64,000 nucleotides of DNA from Tardiphaga robiniae (GCF_001618955.1 NZ_LVYV01000012.1:517575-581574), one strand, 5' to 3'; numbered from the stretch's first letter, positions 36,366-45,647 are shown. A program made the numbers and translations. Notes: generated by a model not told the origin, from the sequence alone.

Positions 36366-37662
36366 CGCGCTGCCGATCACGCTGCGCGCCTATCGCAGAT
36401 TGTCGGCGGCGCTGACGCCGCTTGCGCCCGTCCTGATCAGGCAACGGTTGAAGAAGAACAAGGAAGATCCCGCGCGCCTCGACGAGCGTCGCGGCATCTC
36501 GCAGATCGAGCGCCCCGCCGGGCCGCTGGTCTGGATCCACGGCGCCAGCGTCGGCGAAGTGCTGGCGGCGGCAGCGCTGATCGAGCGGCTGCGCGCGCTG
36601 GGTATGCGCATCCTGCTGACGTCAGGAACGGTGACCTCGGCCGAGATCATCACCAAGCGCTTTCCGACCGATATCATCCATCAATACATTCCCTATGATT
36701 CACCGCGCTTCGTGGCGCGCTTCCTCGATCACTGGAAGCCGAGCCTGGCGCTGTTCATCGAGAGCGATCTCTGGCCGAATCTGATCATCTCCGCCGCCAA
36801 ACGTCGGCTGCCGATGGTGCTGATCAATGCGCGCATGTCGCAGCGCTCGTTCCCGCGCTGGCAGAAATTCTCGGCGACCATCGGTGCCTTGCTCGGCCGT
36901 TTTGAGATTTGCCTGGCGCAGTCCGAAACCGACGCCGAGCGCTTCAGCGCATTGGGGTCGCGCAGCGTCGTCGTCACCGGCAATCTGAAGCTCGACGTGC
37001 CGGCGCCGCCCGGTGACGCCATGAAACTGGACAAGCTCATGGCGGTGACGCGCGGTCGCCCCATCATCGTCGCATCGTCGACGCATCCCGGCGAAGAGGA
37101 AATCATCATCGAGACTCACAAGACGCTGACCAGCTTCTTCCCGAATTTGCTGACGGTCATCGTGCCGCGCCACGCCCATCGCGGCGCCGATATTGCGCAG
37201 ATGATCACGGTGGCAGGTTCGCAGGTCGCCTTGCGCTCGCGCGAGGAATTGCCGCATGCAGGCACCGATATTTACGTGGCCGACACCATGGGCGAACTCG
37301 GCCTGTTCTATCGGCTGTCGCCGGTGGTGTTCATGGGCGGTTCGCTGGTGCCCCATGGCGGGCAGAATCCGATTGAAGCCGTGAAGCTCGGTGCGTCCGT
37401 GGTGCATGGTCCGCACGTCTTCAATTTCACCGACGTCTATGAGGCGCTGGATGGCGCCGGCGGCGCGAAGCTCGCCGACTCCTCGGAGCAAATGGTGAAA
37501 CAGCTCGGCCAGATGCTCGGCAACGAGGCGGCACGCGATGCCGCGATCGAGGCCGGGCATCGCGTGGTTGAACGGCTTGGCGGTGCGCTCGACCGCACCC
37601 TGCATGCGCTGGAGCCTTATTTGATGCAGCTCCGGCTCGAAGCGGGAGCGTATGATGCGTGA
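36358..37662 (+). CDS. waaA: 3-deoxy-D-manno-octulosonic acid transferase WaaA
   Basis: A 434-residue GT30 enzyme that transfers Kdo from CMP-Kdo to lipid A precursor at the inner membrane. 'GPLVWIHGASVGEVLAAAALIERL' (about residue 55) and 'LFIESDLWPNLI' (about 135) are typical, as are 'VADTMGELGLFYRLSPVVFMGGSLVPHGGQNPIE' (about residue 305-340). Two GTG codons, 36349 and 36358, are possible; GGAAGG at 36344-36349 favours 36358. It overlaps the DUF374 gene and lpxK, forming one tightly packed operon. Whether it adds one or two Kdo cannot be read from sequence. Confidence 0.95.
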   Translation: MPNALPITLRAYRRLSAALTPLAPVLIRQRLKKNKEDPARLDERRGISQIERPAGPLVWIHGASVGEVLAAAALIERLRALGMRILLTSGTVTSAEIITKRFPTDIIHQYIPYDSPRFVARFLDHWKPSLALFIESDLWPNLIISAAKRRLPMVLINARMSQRSFPRWQKFSATIGALLGRFEICLAQSETDAERFSALGSRSVVVTGNLKLDVPAPPGDAMKLDKLMAVTRGRPIIVASSTHPGEEEIIIETHKTLTSFFPNLLTVIVPRHAHRGADIAQMITVAGSQVALRSREELPHAGTDIYVADTMGELGLFYRLSPVVFMGGSLVPHGGQNPIEAVKLGASVVHGPHVFNFTDVYEALDGAGGAKLADSSEQMVKQLGQMLGNEAARDAAIEAGHRVVERLGGALDRTLHALEPYLMQLRLEAGAYDA

Positions 37663-38665
37663 GCCGGCGTTCTGGCGGCCGCCATCGACATGGCTGTCGC
37701 GTCTGCTGATGCCGCTTGGCGCCATCTATGGCGAAGTCGCCGGTAGCCGCATGGCGCGCAAGGGCGTGGATGTCGGCATTCCCGTTCTTTGCGTCGGCAA
37801 TTATCACGTCGGCGGTGCCGGCAAGACACCGACGACATTGGCGCTGGTGCAGGTGCTGCGCGATCTCGGCGAGACGCCTGTTGTGCTGAGCCGCGGTTAT
37901 GGCGGCAAGTTGCGCGGCCCGGTGAGAGTCGATCCGTCCAGGCACGTGGCGGCAGATGTTGGCGACGAACCGCTGATGATGGCACGACAGGTGCCGGTGG
38001 TGATCTCCGGGGATCGCGTCGCAGGCGCCGCGCTGGCGCGCTCGACGGGGGCCAGCGTCATCGTGATGGATGACGGTTTCCAGAATCCGGCCATCGCCAA
38101 GGACGCGTCGTTCATTGTGATCGACAGCAATCGCGGTCTCGGCAACGGCCGTGTGCTGCCAGCGGGACCGTTGCGCGCGCCGCTCGATCTGCAGATCGCG
38201 CATACCGATGCGTTGGTCGTGATTGGTGATGGTGTTGCAGCGACGGGCGTGGCGGCGCTGGTGGCGGGCAAGGGTGGTCCGGTGTTGACGGCGCGCCTCG
38301 TGCCAGACGAGACGTCAGTGGCGGCTCTGCGCGGCAAGCGCGTGCTGGCCTTTGCGGGAATCGGCGATCCCCAACGCTTCTTCCGGACCTTGTGTCATGC
38401 AGGTGTGGACGTGGTTGTGGAGAAAGCCTTCGCCGATCACCACCCGTATGCGCCCGGTGAGATCGACGCGCTATCCCTGCAAGCGAAGCGTGATGGCCTG
38501 ACGCTGGTGACGACCGAAAAGGATGTCGTCAAGCTCAGCAGCATGCCGGCCGCGGCGGAGATCGTACCATTCGCCGTCACGCTGGTCTTCGAGGACAAGA
38601 CGGCGCTGCAGGCTTTCGTGATCGAGAAGCTCAATCAGGCAAGAGTGAAGACGCTCAGAACGTAA
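37652..38665 (+). CDS. lpxK: Tetraacyldisaccharide 4'-kinase LpxK
   Basis: A 337-residue kinase that phosphorylates the 4' position of the lipid A disaccharide. The P-loop is 'GNYHVGGAGKTPTT' (about residues 49-62). Other conserved parts include 'LSRGYGGKLRGPV', 'GDEPLMMARQVPVVISGDR' and 'IVMDDGFQNPAI' (about 132-144), the last with the catalytic Asp region. An N-terminal amphipathic helix would mediate membrane contact. It starts within the end of waaA, so synthesis is coupled. An inverted repeat just after the stop may end the operon. Confidence 0.95.
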   Translation: MMREPAFWRPPSTWLSRLLMPLGAIYGEVAGSRMARKGVDVGIPVLCVGNYHVGGAGKTPTTLALVQVLRDLGETPVVLSRGYGGKLRGPVRVDPSRHVAADVGDEPLMMARQVPVVISGDRVAGAALARSTGASVIVMDDGFQNPAIAKDASFIVIDSNRGLGNGRVLPAGPLRAPLDLQIAHTDALVVIGDGVAATGVAALVAGKGGPVLTARLVPDETSVAALRGKRVLAFAGIGDPQRFFRTLCHAGVDVVVEKAFADHHPYAPGEIDALSLQAKRDGLTLVTTEKDVVKLSSMPAAAEIVPFAVTLVFEDKTALQAFVIEKLNQARVKTLRT

Positions 38666-38695
38666 GGTGGGCAAAGCGAAGCGTGCTCACCCTAC
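38661..38695. repeat. Inverted repeat between lpxK and the DUF2093 gene
   Basis: A 13-bp inverted repeat with two imperfect positions (38661-38673 with 38683-38695; GGTGGGCA pairing with TGCTCACC) surrounds AAGCGAAGCG. It overlaps the lpxK stop and lies between convergent genes. Sequences of this style (GTGGGCAAAGCG..GCGTGCTCACC) are common in Bradyrhizobium intergenic DNA, and may act as a rho-independent-like stop for both. Confidence 0.65.
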
Positions 38696-38713
38696 GGAAC
38701 GACCGATACGAGC

Positions 38714-38941
38714 TTACTTCTGCGTCTTCACCGCGTCCGGATAATGCCGCGTCAGCACCGCATTCGGCACCGCATAGGCTTCCTGCCGATCGACGCTCCA
38801 GTATTTCAGTTCATCCAGCGGAATGCGCTCGCCTGTGATGGCGCAAGTCACATAGGTGCCGGGCGACACCACGCGGAAATCGCCGTCGAGATATTGCAAC
38901 TGGGCTTCGCCGTGGCCCGAAGGGCCAAATTTGTTCAGCAC
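38714..38941 (-). CDS. DUF2093 small protein
   Basis: A 75-residue protein of the DUF2093 family, found in alphaproteobacteria. It has 'GEAQLQYLDGDFRVVSPGTYVTCAITGERIPLDELKYWSVDRQEAYA', where the 'CAITGERIPLDELKYW' is the family core. The start is GTG 38941, preceded by AGGAG. It lies between lpxK and xseA, both often near it in relatives. No function is known; a role in zinc or nucleic-acid binding cannot be supported, because only one Cys is present. Confidence 0.85.
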   Translation of the reverse strand: MLNKFGPSGHGEAQLQYLDGDFRVVSPGTYVTCAITGERIPLDELKYWSVDRQEAYAVPNAVLTRHYPDAVKTQK

Positions 38942-39061
38942 GGCTGGTCTCCTGGATCGTCACTAAGTCGTCTTGCCGGATCGGTCGCCGGCCCTGAATG
39001 TCGTCTCGTCGTAGCATAAATAGGGCCGCGGCGTCGCCCAATAAAGGCGGCCCGCGCAACC

Positions 39062-40660
39062 CTAGAACAGGCTGCCCTGATCGATTTTCGTCGCCTTTTT
39101 CGGCGCGGCCGGCGACGCAGGCTTTGCTTCACGCGCAGCGGCCGGGCGGTCGCCATCGGCGGTCACGCCGACGCGGCCATCGGCGAATTCGATGCTCAGG
39201 CGGGCGCCCGCTCCGATATTTGCGGCGGTATGCAGCGCCGCGCCTTGCTCGTCGCGCACCAGCGCAAAACCGCGGGCGAGCACGCTGCGATAGGAGAGCG
39301 CACCGAGCAACTGACTCGACGCCTGTACGCGCGCCTGCTGGCGCTGCACCAGTGTCGTCAATGCACGGCGCGCGCGCTCAGTGAGGCGCAGAGCGCGCTC
39401 CCGATCGCGCGTGATGGCATTGCGCTGCGCCTGCGCATTGGCGAGCTTGGAGGCCTTCAATCGTGCTTCAAGGCCAGTGAAGCGATCGCGGCGCTGCCGA
39501 AGCAGTGCACGCGCGGAGAGGCTCAAGCGTTCGCCCGATACCGTCAGTCGCTGTGTGGCATGGGCGATCTGCGCGCGCAGTACGCGCAGCGTCAGCCCGG
39601 CACTGGCCTGAGCGAAGCGGCGATGATGCGCATGCGTATTGGCCTTCAACGCACGCGGCAGCGATGCGGTTGCGCCATCGAGACGCTGGCGCGGAATGGC
39701 GAGCAATTCGCTGAGATCCGGCAAGGCACGCGCTGCGGCGCGCAGCTCGTTGCGGCGGGATTCCTGCCCGCGCTGCCAGCACAGCATCATGCGGCGCTCG
39801 AACCCGGATATCTCCACCATCAGTTCGGCGCGCACGGGCACCGCCATTTCGGCAGCGGCCGTCGGCGTCGGCGCGCGCTTGTCGGCGGCGAAATCGATCA
39901 GCGTGATATCGGTCTCGTGGCCCACGGCCGAGATCAGCGGGATCATGCTCTCGGCCGCGGCGCGCACCACGATCTCTTCGTTGAACGACCACAGGTCTTC
40001 CAGCGAGCCGCCGCCGCGCGCGACGATCAGCAGATCCGGCCGCGGAATTGCGCCGCCCACCGGCAGCGCGTTGAAGCCATGGATCGCGGCCGCGACCTGT
40101 TCGGCCGAGCCTTCGCCCTGAACTTTCACCGGCCATACCAGCACGCGGCGCGGGAACCGGTCTTCCAGCCGATGAAGAATGTCGCGAATGACCGCGCCCG
40201 TCGGCGACGTCACGACGCCGATCACCTCCGGCAGCCATGGCAGCAACTGCTTGCGCGCTTCGTCGAACAGGCCTTCCGCGCCAAGCTTGCGCTTGCGCTC
40301 TTCCATCAGCGCCATCAGCGCGCCGACGCCGGCAGGTTCGATGGCCTCGATGACGATCTGGTATTTCGACGAGCCGGGATAGGTGGTCAGCTTGCCGGTG
40401 GCGATGACTTCGAGGCCTTCCTGCGGCTTGAAGCGCATCCGGCCATGGACGCCCTTCCAGATCACCGCCTCGATCTTGGCGCTCTCGTCCTTGAGCGAAA
40501 AATAGCAGTGGCCGGAGGAATGCGGCCCACGAAAACCGGAGATCTCGCCGCGCACCCGCACGTTCCCGTAAGTGTCTTCCACCGTCCGTTTCAGGGCTGA
40601 GGACAGCTCGGAGACGGTGAATTCGGGGGAATTGGTGAGGGGGGCGGCGGCTTTGGGCAT
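39062..40660 (-). CDS. xseA: Exodeoxyribonuclease VII large subunit XseA
   Basis: A 532-residue nuclease subunit that degrades single-stranded DNA together with XseB. The N-terminal OB-fold has '[35 protein letters not shown]' (about residues 37-70). The catalytic domain follows with '[14 protein letters not shown]' (about 140), '[25 protein letters not shown]' (about 185-210), and '[20 protein letters not shown]' (about 220-240), all typical. The C-terminal half is a long coiled-coil helical region rich in Arg and Ala. The tail after about residue 500 is Ala/Lys-rich. ATG 40660 is chosen over an in-frame codon at 40708. xseB is not adjacent. Confidence 0.95.
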   Translation of the reverse strand: MPKAAAPLTNSPEFTVSELSSALKRTVEDTYGNVRVRGEISGFRGPHSSGHCYFSLKDESAKIEAVIWKGVHGRMRFKPQEGLEVIATGKLTTYPGSSKYQIVIEAIEPAGVGALMALMEERKRKLGAEGLFDEARKQLLPWLPEVIGVVTSPTGAVIRDILHRLEDRFPRRVLVWPVKVQGEGSAEQVAAAIHGFNALPVGGAIPRPDLLIVARGGGSLEDLWSFNEEIVVRAAAESMIPLISAVGHETDITLIDFAADKRAPTPTAAAEMAVPVRAELMVEISGFERRMMLCWQRGQESRRNELRAAARALPDLSELLAIPRQRLDGATASLPRALKANTHAHHRRFAQASAGLTLRVLRAQIAHATQRLTVSGERLSLSARALLRQRRDRFTGLEARLKASKLANAQAQRNAITRDRERALRLTERARRALTTLVQRQQARVQASSQLLGALSYRSVLARGFALVRDEQGAALHTAANIGAGARLSIEFADGRVGVTADGDRPAAAREAKPASPAAPKKATKIDQGSLF

Positions 40661-40726
40661 CGAATCTCGGCTTTCAGGATCGTCGCAAAGTAGGGATGTC
40701 GGTCGCAAAACGCCAATCAGATATAG

Positions 40727-40762
40727 ATCTGCAGATAGCTCTGTTATACAGAGTAGTCTGTA
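40727..40762. promoter_or_regulatory. Cluster of palindromes upstream of the hydrolase gene
   Basis: Three small inverted repeats lie in 36 bases: ATCTGCAGAT (40727-40736), CTCTG-TTATA-CAGAG (40739-40753), and TACAGA-GTAG-TCTGTA (40747-40762); the second and third share bases and so are alternative. The region lies 9-44 bases before the hydrolase start and overlaps likely promoter sequence. The winged-helix protein encoded two genes downstream could bind here. This is a suggestion from symmetry only. Confidence 0.5.
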
Positions 40763-40770
40763 TTCAGGGA

Positions 40771-41769
40771 ATGGCGGATATTATGGCGTGGATATTGACC
40801 TTCGCGGTTCGTGGCATCGTTTGGCTCCTTGCTGCGGTGGGCCTGGTGGCCCTGGTGCTGGCCGGCATGATTGCGGTGCCGGTTTCCCGGCCCAAGGCAC
40901 TGGCCTCCATTGCGGACACGGCGCGCAGTGCCTATCGCGGGGACGTGCCGCCACTGCAGTATTTCCAGGCGAGAGACGGCTCGAATCTGGCCTACCGGCG
41001 CTACACGCCATCCGGCCCATCCGTGAACCGTGCAGCACTGCTCATTCATGGTTCGTCGGGATCGAGCATAGCGGTGCACGCTCTCGCGAAAGCGCTTGCC
41101 GCGCGGGGCGTCGAAAGCATCGCTCCCGACATGCGCGGCCATGGCGCGTCGGGGACCCGCGGCGATATCGCCTATCTGGGCCAGCTCGACGATGATCTCG
41201 CAGATCTCGTCGGCCATTTGCGCGGGCAGGGGCTGGCGTCGCCACTGACGCTCGCGGGGCATTCGTCGGGCGGCGGGTTTGCACTGCGCGTAGCAGGGTC
41301 CGTCAATCAGGGGCTTTTCGCACGCACCGTTCTGCTGTCACCTTATCTCGGTCTGAAGTCGCCATCCACACGCGAGAACGCAGGCGGATGGGCCAGTCCG
41401 AGTGTGCCGCGCATCATCGCGCTCAGTGTGCTGCAGTCGTTCGGGGTGACATGCTGTTCGCAGCTCCCGGTGGTCGCCTTTGCCGTGCAACCTGGGTCGA
41501 CACGCATTCTGACGTCCGAATATTCGTTTCGGCTGCTGCAGAATTTCGGCACGCATCGCGACTATCGCCTGGATCTCGATCCGGCGAACGGGCCCATATC
41601 GGTCATCGCCGGGCGCAATGACGAGCTGATGTTCGCCGACAAATATCGCGAGGCGATGCAGTCGAAAGCCAATATCGATGTGCGCGTCCTCGACGACGCA
41701 AATCACATGGACGTCGTCAGCACGGCGAGTTTCGTCGCCGTCGTCGCCGATGATCTCGCAACGAGGTGA
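40771..41769 (+). CDS. Alpha/beta hydrolase with N-terminal membrane anchor
   Basis: A 332-residue serine hydrolase. Residues 5-40 are hydrophobic and probably anchor it in the inner membrane. The alpha/beta fold begins near '[23 protein letters not shown]' (oxyanion region), with 'DMRGHGASG', the nucleophile elbow '[13 protein letters not shown]' (Ser about residue 165), an Asp in 'AGRNDELM' and His in 'DDANHMDVV', giving a complete triad. It resembles lysophospholipase-like S33 hydrolases; substrate unknown. ATG 40771 follows AGGGA directly; an ATG at 40783 is possible. It leads a four-gene cluster with membrane and winged-helix proteins. Confidence 0.8.
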   Translation: MADIMAWILTFAVRGIVWLLAAVGLVALVLAGMIAVPVSRPKALASIADTARSAYRGDVPPLQYFQARDGSNLAYRRYTPSGPSVNRAALLIHGSSGSSIAVHALAKALAARGVESIAPDMRGHGASGTRGDIAYLGQLDDDLADLVGHLRGQGLASPLTLAGHSSGGGFALRVAGSVNQGLFARTVLLSPYLGLKSPSTRENAGGWASPSVPRIIALSVLQSFGVTCCSQLPVVAFAVQPGSTRILTSEYSFRLLQNFGTHRDYRLDLDPANGPISVIAGRNDELMFADKYREAMQSKANIDVRVLDDANHMDVVSTASFVAVVADDLATR

Positions 41770-41773
41770 CACC

Positions 41774-42325
41774 GTGATCAACAGCCAGGAAGCCAGTGCT
41801 GCGTTGATGGAGATCGAGAGCCTCAGTCGGCTAGTCCGGCAGTCGGTGTTCTATCGGCACGCCAGCACGATGCTCATTCTATGGGGCGTTGCGACTTTTA
41901 TCGGATATCTGCTCTCGTTCTTCGCGCCTGCTGCGGCCCCCGTCATCTGGGCGGTCGTCATTGTCGCGGGTGTCATCTGCGCGATCATCATCGGTGCCCT
42001 CAACAAGAAGCGCGAAGGCGTCAGCACCTTCGATGCCCGCGCAACGGCAGCGTTTATCGCGTTCGTGGCTTTCGGCTGTCTGTGGAGCATCGTTTTCGGG
42101 AACATGGCGCCGCGGCAGATCGCAGCGTTCTGGACGACTTACTTCATGTTGCCTTACGTGATGACAGGGTTCTGGTTCGGCCGCGTCTTTGTCGTGATCG
42201 GCATGAGCGTGATCGCGCTGACGTTGCTCGGTTACTTCCTGGCCGGACCGTGGTTCACGCTCTGGATGGCTGTCGTCAATGGCGGCGGCCTGTTGCTCGG
42301 CGGCCTCTGGATGCGGCGCAGCTGA
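41774..42325 (+). CDS. Membrane protein of unknown function, paired with a winged-helix regulator
   Basis: A 183-residue protein with about five to six hydrophobic segments (about residues 34-52, 55-75, 92-110, 115-135, 138-158, 160-178). The N terminus is a short soluble helix. Sequences of this type ('INSQEASAALMEIESLSRLVRQSVFYRHASTMLILWGVATFIGYL') are found next to small MarR/HTH_34-type regulators in alphaproteobacteria. Start is GTG 41774, four bases after the hydrolase stop. The regulator follows with a single base between. A sensor or regulatory membrane partner is plausible but not demonstrated. Confidence 0.7.
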   Translation: MINSQEASAALMEIESLSRLVRQSVFYRHASTMLILWGVATFIGYLLSFFAPAAAPVIWAVVIVAGVICAIIIGALNKKREGVSTFDARATAAFIAFVAFGCLWSIVFGNMAPRQIAAFWTTYFMLPYVMTGFWFGRVFVVIGMSVIALTLLGYFLAGPWFTLWMAVVNGGGLLLGGLWMRRS

Positions 42326-42326
42326 C

Positions 42327-42629
42327 ATGGCAGAGCTCGATGACATCATCCATCAGCCTCTGCGGCTCAAGATCATGGCAGCGCTGAACGCTCTGCATCC
42401 GACACAGGGGCTGGATTTCCCGCGATTGAAGAAACTGACCGGCGCCACCGATGGCAATCTCGGCGCTCATATCGAGACACTGGCGAAAGCCGGTTATGTC
42501 AGCGTCGAAAAGGCCTTTGTCGGCAAGAAGCCGCAGACAACGGTGACGGCCACCGCCGCCGGGCGTGGCGCCTTCGCGCGGCACGTCGCCACCTTGCGTG
42601 AGATCATCGCGACTGCGGAAGGCAAGTAG
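42327..42629 (+). CDS. Winged-helix DNA-binding protein (HTH_34/MarR-like)
   Basis: A 100-residue single-domain transcription factor. The pattern 'LDDIIHQPLRLKIMAALNALHPTQGLDFPRLKKLTGATDGNLGAHIETLAKAGYVSVEKAFVGKKPQTTVTATAAG' fits the winged helix of the HTH_34 family (PF13601): recognition helix 'TDGNLGAHIETLAKAGYV' and the wing 'VGKKPQTTVTATAAG'. It begins one base after the membrane protein gene stop. The closeness suggests that it controls this cluster, perhaps through the palindromes at 40727-40762. No effector domain is present. Confidence 0.85.
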   Translation: MAELDDIIHQPLRLKIMAALNALHPTQGLDFPRLKKLTGATDGNLGAHIETLAKAGYVSVEKAFVGKKPQTTVTATAAGRGAFARHVATLREIIATAEGK

Positions 42630-42650
42630 AGCAAAGCCTGGGAGATTGTC

Positions 42651-43154
42651 ATGGATATCGCGTGGCGCATTCTGGCCAACACGCCGATCTGGGTGTTCGC
42701 GTTGCTCGCACTGCTGATCTGGCTCGGAAGTCTGTCGCTCCGGCCACGAAAGACACAGCTGCGCCGTTTGCTGATCGTTCCGATGGTGTTTCTCCTGATG
42801 GGGCTGTCGCGGCTGATCTTTGCCGGCGGCCAAATGCATCTGATCGGGGCATGGCTGGCAGCGGCGATCGTGATGGCGGCCGTCGCTCTGTGGATCGGTC
42901 CCGGCGAGATGACGGTCGATCGCCAGGACGGCACCATTCAGCGCCCCGGAAGCTGGCTGCCCCTGATCCGCAACCTGTCGGTCTTTCTGCTGCAATATGC
43001 CGTGGCGGTCGCAACCGCGATGAAGCTGGGTTCGGGTGCTGTCGTTCCGCTGATCGGCCAATTAGTGTCGGGGGCGTGCGCTGGCTATTTCCTTGGCTGG
43101 ACGGTGGGTTTGATCCGCCGCTATCGCGCGGAAACACATGTCGCCGTCGCTTGA
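42651..43154 (+). CDS. DUF6622-like membrane protein
   Basis: A 167-residue protein with about five hydrophobic segments (about residues 11-28, 40-58, 63-82, 108-125, 130-153). The segment 'NTPIWVFALLALLIWLGSLSLRPRKTQLRRLLIVPMVFLLMGLSRL' is the recognisable part: it has the pattern of small CcdC/DUF6622-like inner-membrane proteins. I cannot confirm the family without a search. It is 21 bases after the winged-helix gene and probably part of the same operon. Function unknown. Confidence 0.7.
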   Translation: MDIAWRILANTPIWVFALLALLIWLGSLSLRPRKTQLRRLLIVPMVFLLMGLSRLIFAGGQMHLIGAWLAAAIVMAAVALWIGPGEMTVDRQDGTIQRPGSWLPLIRNLSVFLLQYAVAVATAMKLGSGAVVPLIGQLVSGACAGYFLGWTVGLIRRYRAETHVAVA

Positions 43155-43257
43155 CGGGTTGGCCGCCTGGCCAGTTGATTACTCAGACCACTGATTGCTG
43201 TCCCGACGCGCCGTGCTAAACGGTGGGCGTGTTTGATTGCAATTGGTCTGGCTGGTT

Positions 43258-44541
43258 ATGAACATTCTCCTCATCGGTTCCGGTGGTCGCGAACACGCGC
43301 TGGCGTGGAAACTGGCCGCGTCTCCGCTGCTAACCAAGCTCTGGTGTGCGCCCGGCAATGCCGGCATCGCCAAAGAGGCGGAATGTATCGCGCTGGATGT
43401 TGCCGACCATGCCGCTGTGATTGATTTCTGCAAGGTGAACAAGGTCGATTTCGTCGTGGTTGGCCCTGAGGCGCCGCTGGCAGCAGGGATCGTCGACGAT
43501 CTGGCTGCTGCCGGTATCAAGTCGTTCGGGCCGAGCAAGGCCGCCGCCCGGCTCGAAGGCTCCAAGGGCTTCACCAAGGATCTCTGCAAGGCCAACAACA
43601 TTCCGACCGCGGCCTATGAGCGCTTCAGCGATGCGGACGCCGCCAAGGCCTATATCCGCGCGCAGGGTGCGCCGATCGTGATCAAGGCCGATGGTCTTGC
43701 CGCCGGCAAGGGCGTGGTCGTCGCGATGACGCTGAAGGAAGCGGAAGACGCCATCGACATGATGCTGGGCGGCGGCTTCGGCGCAGCCGGAGCAGAAGCC
43801 GTGGTCGAGGAATTCATGACCGGCGAGGAAGCCTCGTTTTTCGTGCTGTGCGACGGCGAGCATGCACTGCCGCTGGTCGCGGCACAGGATCACAAGCGCG
43901 CCTTCGATGGCGACAAGGGGCCCAACACCGGCGGCATGGGCGCCTATTCGCCGGCACCGGTTTTCACCGATGCGATCCGCGATCGCACGATGAAGGAGAT
44001 CATCGCTCCGACGCTGCGCGCCATGAGCGCGATGGGCAATCCCTACAAGGGCGTGTTGTTCGCCGGCCTGATGATCACGGACGAAGGTCCGAAACTGATC
44101 GAATACAATGCGCGCTTCGGCGATCCCGAGACCCAGGTGCTGATGGTCCGGCTGATGTCGGATCTGCTGCCGGCCCTGATCGCCTCCTGCGACGGGCAGC
44201 TCAAGAATTTCGACCTGCGCTGGTTCCCTGATCCCGCACTCACCGTGGTCATGGCCGCCAAGGGCTATCCCGGCGACTATGAAAAGGGCACCCGGATTGC
44301 CGGCCTCGACCGCGCCGAGAAGATCGAGGGCGTCGAGGTCTTTCACGCCGGCACCAAGGCGTCCGGCGACTGGATTCTCGCCAATGGCGGACGCGTCCTC
44401 AACGTGACGGCCTCCGCCAAGACCGTCGCTGAGGCCCAGCGCCGCGCCTATGAGGCCATCGGCCTGATCAACTGGCCGGAAGGTTTCTGCCGCCGCGATA
44501 TCGGCTGGCAGGCGGTGGCGCGGGAGCGCAAAGGACGGTAA
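43258..44541 (+). CDS. purD: Phosphoribosylamine-glycine ligase PurD
   Basis: A 427-residue ATP-grasp enzyme of de novo purine synthesis. It begins '[20 protein letters not shown]' and has '[19 protein letters not shown]' (about 95-113), the ATP-grasp loop '[18 protein letters not shown]' (about 140), and '[15 protein letters not shown]' (about 282-296). ATG 43258 is chosen over an in-frame codon at 43237. The last 40 coding bases before the final codons (44492-44531) recur exactly at 45682-45721 downstream of the next gene; the present gene ends ...RERKGR while the downstream copy would read ...RERKGK and stop. So this C terminus has been duplicated by an insertion, leaving PurD functional. 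Confidence 0.96.
   Translation: MNILLIGSGGREHALAWKLAASPLLTKLWCAPGNAGIAKEAECIALDVADHAAVIDFCKVNKVDFVVVGPEAPLAAGIVDDLAAAGIKSFGPSKAAARLEGSKGFTKDLCKANNIPTAAYERFSDADAAKAYIRAQGAPIVIKADGLAAGKGVVVAMTLKEAEDAIDMMLGGGFGAAGAEAVVEEFMTGEEASFFVLCDGEHALPLVAAQDHKRAFDGDKGPNTGGMGAYSPAPVFTDAIRDRTMKEIIAPTLRAMSAMGNPYKGVLFAGLMITDEGPKLIEYNARFGDPETQVLMVRLMSDLLPALIASCDGQLKNFDLRWFPDPALTVVMAAKGYPGDYEKGTRIAGLDRAEKIEGVEVFHAGTKASGDWILANGGRVLNVTASAKTVAEAQRRAYEAIGLINWPEGFCRRDIGWQAVARERKGR
44492..44531 (+). repeat. 40-bp direct repeat, left copy (purD 3' end)
   Basis: These 40 bases of the purD 3' coding end are identical to 45682-45721. Upstream of this block the two copies diverge at once; downstream the next 11 bases still match at seven positions, through the stop codon. 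The two copies are 1190 bases apart and flank the CBS-HEPN gene. This is the left boundary of the inserted cassette. Confidence 0.97.
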
Positions 44542-44579
44542 CTTGCCACTTTAAGGCGTAGTTCCTTGGGAGGGGTGCC

Positions 44580-45647
44580 GTGGCGCGTATTGATGATGAG
44601 CTCAGCCAAATAGGGGCCAAGCTAAGGAGCCGCGAAGACGTATCTTCAGTAACCACGCGAACGTTTCTGGCCTGGGCTGGCGCGCAGCGACGTAGCTATT
44701 GGAATGTTTTCTACATTCGGCAGGCTCTGAAGAGAGCTGCCTTGCGGACCGAACCCGATTTCCAATCGGCTTATATCGACTCCGATATCCGATTTGTTTT
44801 GGATGAAGATAAGAAGTTAGAAGATGAAGGCGGAGTTACAGTAACCGTTCCGGCGGCAATCGCCGTGGCTGAAGTGAATGGTCCAGTTATATCCGCGATC
44901 CCGGCGGATCCGACCTATCGAATAAGTAAGCTTGAAGCAGCTAATAAACCTTTAGTTAGTATTTCTCCGGATGCCACCGTTCAACAAGCGGTGACGATGA
45001 TGATGACTAATGATTACTCGCAGCTCCCAGTAATGACAGGGCCGCGCGATGTGAAAGGTATAGTCAATTGGAGCTCCATCGGGGCGCGAATGATCCTCGG
45101 AAAATGCGGCGACCATGTCCGTGACGTGATGGAGGTACATCAAGAAATTCGCGCTGATGCTTCTATGTTTCAAGCGATTTCGATAGTTGGTCAGTTTGGA
45201 TATGTGCTGGTTCGCAATGCGCAAAATGTTGTCACAGGCATAGTGACTGCAAGTGACCTAAACTTGCAGTTCCAACAATTGGCCGAACCGTTTTTGCTAT
45301 TAGGAGAAATTGAAAACCACATAAGAGCAATTCTCGATGGGAAATTTTCCCCCTTAGAACTTGAGACTATGAGGGACCCTTCGGATGAAAATCGAAAGGT
45401 CGAGGCCGTCTCGGACCTCACTTTTGGGGAGTATCTTCGGATACTTGAGAGCCAAGAGCATTGGTCGAAGGTTGATATACCGCTCGACCGGAAAACGTTT
45501 TGTGAGAAGCTGGATCGGGTTCGAAATATTCGTAACGACGTCATGCATTTTGACCCGGATGGTGTTCCTGTGGCTGATCTCAACCACTTGCGAGGCATCG
45601 CGCATTTTTTGCAACAGTTGCAGGTCATTAATTCCTATCGCAAGTAG
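44580..45647 (+). CDS. CBS-domain protein with C-terminal HEPN-type (RX4H) domain
   Basis: A 355-residue protein in three parts. Residues 1-110 form a helical N-terminal module ('FLAWAGAQRRSYWNVFYIRQALKRA', 'DFQSAYIDSDIRF'). Residues about 121-232 are a tandem CBS pair ('LVSISPDATVQQAVTMMMTNDYSQLPVM', 'VVTGIVTASDLNLQF'), domains that sense adenine nucleotides or related ligands. Residues about 236-348 are helical with 'RNIRNDVMHFDPDG', where R318-x4-H323 is the RX4-6H signature of HEPN ribonucleases, of the Swt1-like kind. The likely role is a nucleotide-gated RNase in stress or phage response; this is inference. GTG 44580 follows the strong GGGAGGGG. Codon use is unlike neighbouring genes and the gene lies between 40-bp direct repeats, signs of transfer. 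Confidence 0.8.
   Translation: MARIDDELSQIGAKLRSREDVSSVTTRTFLAWAGAQRRSYWNVFYIRQALKRAALRTEPDFQSAYIDSDIRFVLDEDKKLEDEGGVTVTVPAAIAVAEVNGPVISAIPADPTYRISKLEAANKPLVSISPDATVQQAVTMMMTNDYSQLPVMTGPRDVKGIVNWSSIGARMILGKCGDHVRDVMEVHQEIRADASMFQAISIVGQFGYVLVRNAQNVVTGIVTASDLNLQFQQLAEPFLLLGEIENHIRAILDGKFSPLELETMRDPSDENRKVEAVSDLTFGEYLRILESQEHWSKVDIPLDRKTFCEKLDRVRNIRNDVMHFDPDGVPVADLNHLRGIAHFLQQLQVINSYRK

Noticed and set aside
39230..40600. 456-codon plus-strand ORF opposite xseA
   Set aside because: Antisense to conserved xseA, with low-complexity Arg/Ala/Gln translation.
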